Below, piece by piece: positions 56,501 through 64,000 of a DNA stretch of 64,000 bases. Source of the stretch: Apostichopus japonicus (Eukaryota; Echinodermata; Holothuroidea; Aspidochirotida; Stichopodidae); the NCBI RefSeq assembly GCF_037975245.1, contig NC_092576.1, forward strand, positions 35,368,611 through 35,432,610, read 5' to 3'. The translations under genes were made by a program, and so were the position numbers. The notes below the pieces were generated by a model that worked only from the letters and a program-made list of their open reading frames with translations, was not told the DNA's origin and did no database searches. Positions within the stretch are counted from its first letter, which is position 1. Each line of letters opens with the position of its first letter.

Positions 56501-57074
56501 GAAACATTGAGTCATAAATACCTCTGCTTCTCCACATTGTTACTAACTTTCCAGAGCGTATACTGTCTTAGACTGAGTTCCATGGAAACTGACATACCAA
56601 CGGAATATATATTGATATCACACACCCTTCACATAACCCTTCCCCCAGCACACACACGCAGCACCACGCACACACAGCCTTACGTGGAGACATTGGGATC
56701 GTTTTCAACTTAGGGCTAGCTAGCTCACTGACAGACAATTAACCTTGTTTTTAATTAATTCTGAGGGTCTTTCGAAGCCAAGTTTGGAGTCATAACTTTC
56801 TTATTTCGTTTGAGGTTCAAGCACCAAATATCACACTACGTTTGTAGTGAATTGTGTCCAAAATTCTTGAAAGAAAACTAACCTATTGCAAGATTTTTCT
56901 CCCCTGTTATTCTGCCTTCAGAGACCTAGCGAACAACAGTCTAACGGAAATACCATTGGGGTTATTTAATTCGTCGCTAAGTAAACTCGGCGCAAACAGT
57001 TTGCTATTACAACGTAACAAACTGACTCGTGTGCAAAACGGAACATTTGATGGGTTAACCTCCTTGAGTACCAT
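38470..57074 (+). CDS. Gene C (5' part): secreted or membrane LRR protein of the same family
   Basis: 25 exons: 38470-38575, 39325-39454, 39682-39753, 39991-40062, 41265-41336, 41881-41952, 42888-42959, 43237-43308, 44253-44324, 44812-44883, 45938-46009, 47218-47289, 47756-47827, 48244-48315, 49224-49295, 49989-50060, 50230-50301, 52216-52287, 52399-52470, 53169-53240, 53385-53456, 54073-54144, 54878-54946, 55308-55379, 56922-57074. Together 1970 nt, open throughout, ending in phase 2 (656 codons plus two bases). Signal peptide, Cys-rich LRR N-cap and 24 LRRs. No stop or membrane domain is seen before the window ends, so the 3' part is either beyond 64000 or lost. By analogy with gene B it should continue into a C-cap, GCC2/GCC3 stalk and multipass domain. 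Whether all exons join in one transcript is inferred from phase. Confidence 0.82.
39325..39454 (+). CDS. Gene C exon: LRR N-terminal cap
   Basis: 130 nt, acceptor TTTACCAG, donor GTAAGT. Cys pattern ACGANHACDCHQ and VDCSKHTLQ, then VPRDVPINVTQL. This is the LRRNT arrangement and a length-identical homologue of gene B 27767-27896. Confidence 0.87.
39682..55379 (+). CDS. Gene C array of twenty-two single-LRR exons
   Basis: Twenty-one exons of 72 nt and one of 69 nt (54878-54946), all phase 2 on both sides, coordinates in the gene C entry. Cores include DLSRNLLSEILPDLL (39682), DMSYNRISQISPGIF (43237), DLSKNDLTDLPCNMF (47756), DLSHNKIEKLPARIF (53169) and SLSGNAISQLPVDFF (55308). Donors are mostly GTAAGT; weaker ones are GTAGGC (39754), GTTAGT (44884), GTAGGT (50302) and GTAAAC (47290). 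Introns carry the foldback element, the 278-bp duplication, minisatellites and a TIR element. Confidence 0.85.
40231..40289 (-). ncRNA. Second hammerhead-like Penelope remnant
   Basis: On the minus strand, stem AGAGCCT/AGGCTCT (40289-40283 with 40237-40231) encloses GATCC-AGCTA-GGATC and GAAACGTC. The GTC, absent in the copy at 16960-17000, is present. The CTGAAGA box is not intact and an extra stretch enlarges the 5' side. No Penelope coding sequence is next to it. Lies in the gene C intron 40063-41264. Confidence 0.45.
43566..43590 (+). pseudogene. Possible LRR exon relic
   Basis: After TTTATATAG the sequence reads T plus DLSYNSAA, the correct start and phase for an LRR exon, but LRR similarity stops after six residues and no donor follows at the expected distance. 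A foldback element lies about 65 bp downstream. Either a decayed exon or chance. Confidence 0.3.
43655..43920. mobile_element. Foldback MITE
   Basis: The left arm (CACATAGAGATTACAGTAAC ... CTGGATCGTGCT) and the reverse complement of the right arm (CACATAGAACACAGTTAC ... CTGGATCGTGCT) match over about 65 bp. The interior also pairs (AATTCCAATAAATCC with AATTCCAACAAATCC). The whole 265-bp unit can form one long hairpin. Non-coding, in a gene C intron. Confidence 0.8.
45341..45897 (+). repeat. Near-perfect 278-bp tandem duplication
   Basis: 45341-45618 and 45619-45896 are almost identical; I see a single difference, in the G-rich tract near the unit end (nine Gs against GGGGGAGGG). In the gene C intron before exon 45938-46009. 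Either a very recent duplication or an assembly artefact. Confidence 0.95.
46190..47105. repeat. GAGTAC-rich interval, probable decayed element
   Basis: GAGTAC or its complement GTACTC, and AGTACTT variants, recur at both ends of the interval (about 46200-46345 and 46990-47100), giving subterminal-repeat-like ends around a minisatellite. No coding potential. Class uncertain; a hAT-type non-autonomous element is one possibility. Confidence 0.4.
46717..46893 (+). repeat. Minisatellite, about 40-bp unit
   Basis: Imperfect units of the form GACGTATGAGTGCAGTACTT plus GCATAGAGTAATA, four to five copies, in a gene C intron. Confidence 0.8.
48548..48755 (+). repeat. Minisatellite, 44-bp unit
   Basis: Four to five tandem copies built around ATGTGGCAGAGATATT and GAAGTTCAGTCACTTCAAAC. 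Each unit contains the short palindrome GAAGT..ACTTC. In the gene C intron between exons 48244-48315 and 49224-49295. Confidence 0.9.
50367..51660 (+). mobile_element. TTAA-flanked TIR element family 1 (non-autonomous)
   Basis: Left end AGGAATTGTCTGGTGG and right end CCACCAGACAATCCTT are inverted repeats, and both are bordered by TTAA (50363-50366 and 51661-51664). This indicates a piggyBac-type insertion of 1294 bp. The interior holds a direct duplication of about 280 bp (50840-51060 and 51119-51345). No transposase frame. Fragments of the same family occur at 27560-27725 and, inverted, at 8239-8520. It enlarges the gene C intron between 50301 and 52216. Confidence 0.85.
51822..51885 (+). 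mobile_element. tRNA-like sequence, probable SINE head
   Basis: GGCTGGTTAGCCAATTAG, TTAGAGCGCATGAC and GGTTCGAAGTTA resemble A-box and B-box of a tRNA, but the acceptor stem does not pair well. More likely a SINE or tRNA pseudogene than a working tRNA. Confidence 0.4.
52710..52840 (+). repeat. Minisatellite, about 19-bp unit
   Basis: Seven imperfect copies of GTGTTAACATTTGAAAGTA in the gene C intron between 52470 and 53169. Confidence 0.88.
56922..57074 (+). CDS. Gene C double-LRR exon (153 nt)
   Basis: DLANNSLTEIPLGLFNSS followed by LLLQRNKLTRVQNGTFDGL; acceptor CTGCCTTCAG, donor GTATGT. Same length, phase and layout as gene B 18905-19057, where three more exons separate it from the Cys-rich module. 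It therefore marks the 3' end of the LRR region, and the missing part of gene C should follow. Confidence 0.85.
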
Positions 57075-57159
57075 GTATGTAAATGTGTCATAATTATATA
57101 AAATATACATTTTTTTTTATCTTTGCCTAAGTATACCAATCGCCGTTGAGCTGGTGTCT

Positions 57160-57227
57160 AGTATCCTTGTTATTGTTATTATTATTATTATTGATATTAT
57201 TATTGTTGTTGTTACTATTATTATATA

Positions 57228-57272
<45 letters not shown>

Positions 57273-57345
57273 TATATATATATATATATATGTATATACA
57301 TATATGTATATATTATAAATAAATATGTATATATATATATCATGA
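57160..57345. repeat. ATT/GTT tract and (TA)n microsatellites
   Basis: A trinucleotide tract around 57170-57225 is followed by several TA runs with ATGTATATA interruptions. Confidence 0.9.
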
Positions 57346-57525
57346 CTATTATTGGCAATACAACAGCAAGTTGATCAAACAAATCATGACATCATAAAAT
57401 GTTTGATGCGCATGCGTCAGACCGTCGTGAGGGTTTCATTAGTATCTTCTGACAACGTCAGACAATGTTTGGGTTTATATATATATACATTGGTATTTTT
57501 GTTTACTTCAACGCATGATAGCTGG

Positions 57526-57561
57526 GACTTAGGTTTACCTGACACCAGGTAAACCTAAGTC
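57526..57561. repeat. Perfect 15-bp hairpin
   Basis: GACTTAGGTTTACCT (57526-57540) and AGGTAAACCTAAGTC (57547-57561) are exact inverted repeats around the 6-nt loop GACACC. Function unknown; could be a structural remnant of a mobile element. Confidence 0.85.
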
Positions 57562-60500
57562 TAGGGTCTTCTTGTTCAATCAATTTCACTTCCTTTGAGG
57601 AATGATTATTTCGAGTTAAGAGAAAACCTCATAAACTTTTCAATTCCGAAGTTACAAAAAAAAAATCGTTTATTTAACGGGTAAAATTTCCCCTTAAAGG
57701 GAAGGTAATTCCGAAGGGTATATAACAGAATCACGAACATGGTATATATGTTGATCCCAACTTTACACCTCGATTTTGACCAAATGCGGCTATATATAGT
57801 TCCGAAACTTAAAGGTTCCTCTAATTACACTGAAATCTTCGTAATTGTACTTTTTCTTCCATTAATTTGGGATATTTAAGAAAATAAGAGTTTTTATTTT
57901 AACCGGCAAATTTACACGTAAGGAAACAACGCCCCCACACATAAGCAGTTCTTTCTGTGTTTGGTGGCAGGGCAGTCGATCGGATCGTATCGTTGCTATC
58001 CCAATAGCCTACATTCAGCGTTACTTTATGTGGGCCTAGCCATGTAGTCTACAAAGGAAAGTGCCGCAGGTTACCGTAAACGTTGACCATTTGAAGTTGG
58101 CTTTTGGAACTTTGGTGGAGTATATGCATTGTAAGTAAATTCCTTAAAAGTGTTCCGGATATATTAATAACATTTAGAGTAAATACCTTCATGCTGAACA
58201 CAAATAAATTAAGACCATGGTTAGAGTTAGAGTAGACTAGCCTAGCCTAGGCCTAACGTTAGCCCTAACTTGGACCTATCAGTATTACTGGCTATGCTAT
58301 GGTAAATCACAGCTGCCTGCTACTGCCTTTGCTGATACTCGGAAAATAAATGTGATACATAAATTAAAGCATATACTTGTAACAGACTGGTCAACCTACA
58401 CATTTTGCAGCCTGGTGATCTTCCAGATCTTTTTAAGTAAAGGCTTATTAATTGACGCACCTCCAAATATTACTAGGCCTACTAGTACTACTATTAATAT
58501 ATACTAGCTACTACTGTAGCTAGTACTAGCAACTATACAGCAGGCAACCATAACTTTTTGCAGCCAAGCAGAGTTAAATATTTCATGAGTTTGAATCCAT
58601 TTCAGGTATATGCTGATCAAATTGTTTTTGTGCATGTTTTGGGGCATTTGGAAATCTTACTCCCTAAAAATAAATAACCAAAATTACCTCAATATAATAC
58701 CACCAATCTCTGGGACCTGACCTTTCTGAAGTTAGATGCTCAGAGCATAGCAAACAGCATCCAAAGATAATGGATGTTTACTTAGGCCTTCACTACAGTA
58801 AGCTCATCAACAGATGTGTCAATTTAGGGGTATGAAAGAACTTGCATTCGTGCGATGCAATTTTGAACCATTTCACGAAATATAAATCTTTGGGTATGTC
58901 TCAATCTCTCTGACATAAAATAAGGCAGTCAGAAAGTCACAACTCCACAGATTCCATAAACGAGTAACAAAAGTAAAAAATGTGAAAACGTTTGCCGTCT
59001 CAGTACAATATTCATCCCCACAATATTCTCTATATGTGTTAGTGTGCATCACTTAGCCCTGTGCGTACAGTAGTAGTGGTGTGTCATTGGTTCTGATTCA
59101 GAGAACTAAGTCACACAGGGCCTCAGTGTAGCAGTGTACAACAATTTTTTTGTACTGTAACATGAGTATTTTCCCCCTGCACCTATGGGATGAATCATGG
59201 CTGAAGGTAAACAATTGAGTATTCATTTTAGAATAACAACGCAGTCACAGCTAAGTAATTTAGGCATTTTGATATTAACGTTATGATGTGGGTAGTGTTA
59301 ATAGTGCTGAAGTAATAGCTTGATCAAAAGTATTCCTCAAAGTCCCACAATGCCTTCACAGGGTGACCTACTGTACAGTCACTTGAGCACTTAGGAGTTT
59401 TTGCAAAAAGAGCAAATTCCTTGTCCAAAATTGCTAGGTTTGGTCCAGTTTTACGGAGTCCCATCACAAAAAAACACAGTCTGTGATATATCAATGGAAA
59501 AGTGTAAAGATTCAATGTAACATATTTGAAAGGATTAGAGTATGTTGAAAAACCACCAGCTATGCATTTTAAGGAAAAAAAACAGTATCTCATTGAACCT
59601 TGCATTGTGTTCACACTAATGAGTTATGAAATTGTTATCAGTGTCTTCATCATTAAAAGCTATTAATTAGGTTGATCAATGGTCTCACATATTAGTGGAA
59701 TCACAGAGGTTAAATTTCAATCAGGTTATAATGCCAAGGGAATCCAGACCTACTTCATAAAAAATATAAAAAAATCATGACTCCTATCAAAATCATTCAT
59801 GATAAAAACCAGCATACATACAGTATGTGCAACTAAAGTAGTTTCATATTGGGTATCATGCCCAAATAAAAGCTCTTGATTGTATTCAGTTTTCATACCT
59901 TTAAAAATGACCATCTGTGTGCAGTAATTTGGTGTTAGTAAGTAACATGAAAATGCACAAGACTAATGTTCAACAGGCACTAGATAGTTCTCATGTCCAT
60001 AGCACAAACCAGGGAGTTGTTCCATTACAACTCCCTGCACGAACAGGCTATTATGATCAGAGTTGTTATGGAACAAATAAAACTCCCTTGTATGATGTTA
60101 GAACTGTACTGTGTGACAAAACACTTAAATGCATACATGTGGTAACATGTTGCTATGATCCGATACTAGCTGGTTGGGTGTATAAATAGATCACCATTAT
60201 GCAAACTGCACTGCACATGGTTTCCATTATGTAATAAGTTTCATTTTTTGAATTTGTCAATCTGACATGTATGCTACTGTATATGTGTAGGCTGCATGTA
60301 CAACTTATTGTATCTTAATAATATACAGCAAAAAACTATTGAGAACTGTGATAAACAACATTTTCAAAGTGACAGTTGGGGATCTAAAAAGACCACTGAA
60401 AGCCTTCTGTAGCGATATAACATGATACAAAACATAATATCTCTGCAAGCTAGTGTACCCTGCTTTGAGATGTATGGTGTAAATAAGGTTTTCACAAGTT

Positions 60501-63340
60501 TGCCCTGTTGACCCAACCACTGGCCTAGACATACCAATACATAGATCTATCCATGCTTCAAATTGAGTTTTCACAATTTGACCATTTTTACCTAAATTAT
60601 ATACCTTTGACCTTCACCTAAAACAATAGGCTTCTTGTACTTGTGATGCATCTATACGTGGGTCTGTTCACGTTAAAGCGCCCAAATTAGCATAAATGGC
60701 ATTTGGAGCATTGTGACAAAATAATTAGAGATTCTAGAGATACAAATATTATCCCCATGGATAGAGTCCACCTAGCTGTACCTACCATAGCATAGACAAT
60801 TTCCTGAGATATGCATATGGTATGCTATACTCCCAGAAGTGCCGAAATGTGGACGGAAAATGTTGCCATTTTCAAACTGCACAATTTGTACTTTGATCTA
60901 TTCTCAACTCCAAAAGAGGATTACTCCAAATTTTGTCATGATTGAACTTTGTGGCTTCAGGTTCCCTCTCATAAATATTTCAGAAAATTTCATCGATGAA
61001 TTTGCGAATTATTGCGAAACTGGACCAGTGTTTCGGACATCACTTTTTCCGTCCACATTTATACACTAATTTATGAGTGGCGTAGTTTGGGGTTAAATAA
61101 CAAATGTTGAAAGTGGTGTCCCTTTTCAATACTGTCATAGTTGTATCAAATAAAATATATATCAGATGCATGTCCATAATATATGAAGTATGTTAAAACC
61201 CACAAGACTGTTTTGTTACTCTAATTTAAGCATAAGTACTCCCTCAACTACAGTATGTACATGACACATTTCCACTCATCCGTTTTGATTTTATAACCAT
61301 TTCAATTTTTCCGTCCATGTGTGTGATGTCCGAAACACCAGTGATGTCCGAAACAAGTTTTAATTAATATTGCTTTATGTTGCTTGAAAAAAAGACACAA
61401 TAGATGAGCACTTCATATATTATGACAAGTTCTATCGTTACAAACATACATACTGCACTACTCAAAACTTTTTCCATCTTTACCAAATATTATAGCAAAA
61501 TAACCTTAAAAGTATGTTTCGGACATCACCATGTGTTTCGGACATCACTTTTGTGAATCCAACATATTGTAAAACAGCACTAGTTTCCACTGAATGATTC
61601 AATTGGTTGATTTCAGTGTGCTAGAATACACTAAGATCCTACAACAGAATGCTTCTAAACTTTTGGTGTCATTTGACCAACATGTATTCATCTTTTGATG
61701 ACTTGTGACAAGTCTAAAATGATATTCTACATATTTGGGTATGAATGTTACTGGGAACATCAAATTACTTGGATTTTTCTAGAACTGACATCATTAACAC
61801 TACAATTTTCCATCATTTAGTACTGAAGAAGTTAAAAAAACCTTTAGTGATTTTTTTCTGACATATATACATGTATCAGGATGCCATCACAGTATACAGT
61901 ACATTAGAAAGTAATGCTGTAATTGTCTGCTACAGCTTGAATCAAGCTATTTGTCACAACCATAGAAAGCCTATTTATAGGCTAAAAGAACTACATCAAA
62001 GGGCACGTGGGTACCATGCATGGACTGTCATGTGATGTGTTCCAGCTTCCATGGCGGTACCAATTTGATATTTCCCAATATCATATTGAGAATGATAAAG
62101 TTAATTACACACAATTGGAATAGGCCTAGACGAGTTTTGTAGCACAGTAGCTCATGTTTCTATCTCATCGGTCTACAAACATAGTATGTCAACGTCACTT
62201 TGAAAAACTGAACACTGTTCAGTGTCATCTGTCGCTCTATATGTATAGAATCAGTGTGCATCTATAACACCCTATGTCAGAGCAGTTTAACTGTTGATGG
62301 GAACTTGATGGTTGTCAAGAAAAGCTACTGTACCAGTACTTTGGGAAGATGTTAGCTAAGTAGTAGGACCGTGGAACGTGTTTGGTGATCTAACCTACTG
62401 TATAAATGTTGGTCAACGACTATAACTATAATGTTAAGGTACAGACATTGCTAGGTAACTGTGTGTTGTCTGCTGCTCGAAGCCCAAATATACATTTACT
62501 GTACTAGTTAGTAAACCACAATGGGCAATGTGGAGATTAATGCAGTATATCAGATTATTAGTACCACCCTGGAACACATTACAGTACATTACCCTCTATG
62601 ACTGATATGCGGATTTACCGTGTGATGAAACCTCCAGGTTTACTTGATGGTGTCAACAGTATTAATATACACAGAGTGGTGCATCATGCATGACCATGTT
62701 TTCATTCCGAGTTGCTTCAGACTTCAGAGCTTTAGTGATATGTATACAGATATTTATCATTATGAAACTTAAGGATAAAGCTGAGCAATTTGCTGAGCTG
62801 CTGTATATCATAACATCTAGGCCTTATACTTAAATGTAAGTTTAGGCCATAAGCTTAAATCATAACAATCTTACAAAGTAAATCATTTAATACATATGTG
62901 ACAAGGAGTATTTGTACAAACCATTAAGACTTGTTTTTCACATTATAATAGCCAAGGCATGATGAATCTCAATAAAGAAGGATATTTAAACTAGTACTTA
63001 GAGTACTACTACAGTAGTATAGGCTACTACTGTTGCTTAGCTGGGCCAGTGGAAGCAATTTTCAACATTGGCAGATCCAGCTCAAAGGTGCATGAGGAGG
63101 TGGTGGGAGCGGGTGGGTACCATTTGAAGGGGTGCAAAATAGTTGATATTGCTGACATTACAAAATAGGACCAAGCATTCTAGTAGAGTTTAGGATATGA
63201 CACCTCCCCTCTGAAAATTGTTTAAATAGTAGACTCAATGATACTAGCTACAACAGGTGGGTGCCAAATAATCTATGTAGGGATGTCTCCTGTGTTCATC
63301 TGTATATTCATTAAATGGTAAATATTTGCTGTTTGTTTCA
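57562..63340. other. Gene-poor, repeat-rich interval, possible long intron of gene C
   Basis: No confident exon, although gene C needs further 3' exons. The open frames at 59917-60189 and 60839-61069 have no splice support and no domain I recognise. A cluster of repeated short motifs lies at 61029-61550. If gene C is intact, this interval is intron. Confidence 0.45.
61029..61550. repeat. Cluster of TTTCGGACATCA motifs in both orientations
   Basis: TTTCGGACATCA occurs near 61031, 61517 and 61537, and its complement TGATGTCCGAAA near 61324 and 61342. The copies near 61031 and 61324 also have TTTTTCCGTCCA beside them in inverted order. This suggests arms of a degraded inverted-repeat element. 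Confidence 0.6.
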
Positions 63341-63355
63341 ATTATTGCAGACTTC

Positions 63356-63442
63356 ATCTAGATAATGATGGAAATGTGGAAACCGTAAAATTTAAAAAGA
63401 ATTCTATAACCCTTTTGGGGGAAAAATTTCTTTGCAGTCAAT
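63356..63442 (+). pseudogene. Candidate degenerate LRR exon
   Basis: After acceptor TTCAATTATTGCAG the phase-2 frame reads LHLDNDGNVETVKFKKNSI, then TLLGEKFL and a stop within 90 nt, with no donor at the expected place. KKNSITLLGEKF faintly resembles the gene B exon at 18119-18187 (NGNSIKYIGEQTF). It could be a decayed gene C exon or chance. Confidence 0.28.
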
Positions 63443-63589
63443 AATAATACCATTTTCTGCAAAATAATACATAAGTTGAATGCTGGCCATGCAAAAGGTA
63501 TGCTGGACAGGTAACGAATGTGGTGAAGCAGAGATTAACTTTATGCAAATGGTGAGCAATGAATGGTTACTATGTGGAGTGTTATGGAG

Positions 63590-63815
63590 TTTTAGCTCAG
63601 TGGTTAACGCCGGTGCCTTTCAATCATTAGGTCCCGAGTTTGTGTCACTCCAAGATTAATGTATGTCGTCAAGTTACAGAGCTGTTGACAATTGACAATT
63701 CATAATCATGGACGTTAAATATGAATGTAAGAGACTGACTTCGGTCAGCTTGCGGCTTTGATAAGCCAATGATGGCTTCTTCGCGAGTTCCTGCTTGCAG
63801 GAGGATCTAAACTAC
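63590..63815 (+). mobile_element. Probable tRNA-derived SINE
   Basis: The head GGAGTTTTAGCTCAGTGG TTAACGC has a clear tRNA A-box, and GGAGT at the start pairs with ACTCC near 63649. The B-box region (GTCCCGAGTTTGTGTCAC) is degenerate. It is followed by a non-tRNA body with GACTTCGGTC and two further small hairpins (GGCTTTGATAAGCC, CCTGCTTGCAGG). This points to a SINE, not a tRNA gene. Confidence 0.6.
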
Positions 63816-64000
63816 ATGTGTGTATTTTGGATATATGTATGAATTGAGTATATAGTAAACAGTAATTATTCATTTACATTAAATAGGGTTATCATTTACA
63901 CCAAGCCTTCAAATTTTCACTGATCACCTATCTTTTCACCTATAGGCTCTGTCCAGATGTTCAATTTGAAATATGTGCCTCAGGGCATTTGTTTTTTTTC

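Noticed and set aside
63590-63660. Possible tRNA gene
   Set aside because: The A-box and part of the acceptor stem fit, but the B-box and T-arm do not, and a SINE-like body follows.

Overview
This is an intron-rich, AT-rich animal nuclear sequence. There are no operons or bacterial signals. Instead it has consensus GT-AG introns, microsatellites, Penelope-like and LINE retroelement remnants, tRNA-derived SINEs and TIR/MITE elements. The transposon mix and the large leucine-rich-repeat (LRR) receptor genes suggest a marine invertebrate, possibly an echinoderm. That placement is inference; no single marker in the window fixes the species.

The window is dominated by three paralogous genes of one receptor-like family, which the usual ORF view hides because most exons are only 72 nt. 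Gene A (+ strand, about 663-4262) is the 3' half of a gene whose LRR exons lie left of the window. Gene B (- strand, 28478 down to 12090) appears complete: 24 exons with consistent phases, totalling 3654 nt (1217 codons plus stop). It encodes a hydrophobic N-terminus, a Cys-rich LRR N-cap, 18 LRRs, an LRR C-terminal piece, a GCC2/GCC3 (ephrin-receptor-like) Cys-rich module and a multi-pass membrane domain. Gene C (+ strand, 38470 to at least 57074) has a clean signal peptide, the same N-cap and 24 LRRs in 25 exons, but no membrane module is visible before the window ends.

Layout: 1-520 ATT/ATG microsatellite; 663-4262 gene A; 4.9-11.7 kb spacer with TIR-element copies and other repeats; 12.1-28.5 kb gene B, convergent with A and carrying a Penelope-like fragment (15.85-17.09 kb) in one intron; 28.5-38.4 kb divergent intergenic region with LINE, SINE, microsatellite and MITE; 38.5-57.1 kb gene C with several repeats in introns; 57.1-64 kb repeat-rich sequence without a confident exon.

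About 4 kb of gene A and of gene B (exons and introns) form an inverted segmental duplication. Almost every LRR exon is 72 nt and lies between phase-2 introns, so exons can be gained, lost or skipped in frame. Gene B shows this directly in a tandem duplication of a two-exon block. The most interesting object is the family itself: an LRR ectodomain fused through a GCC2/GCC3 stalk to a multi-pass domain that I cannot assign to a known GPCR class. A role in recognition or adhesion at the cell surface is inference.
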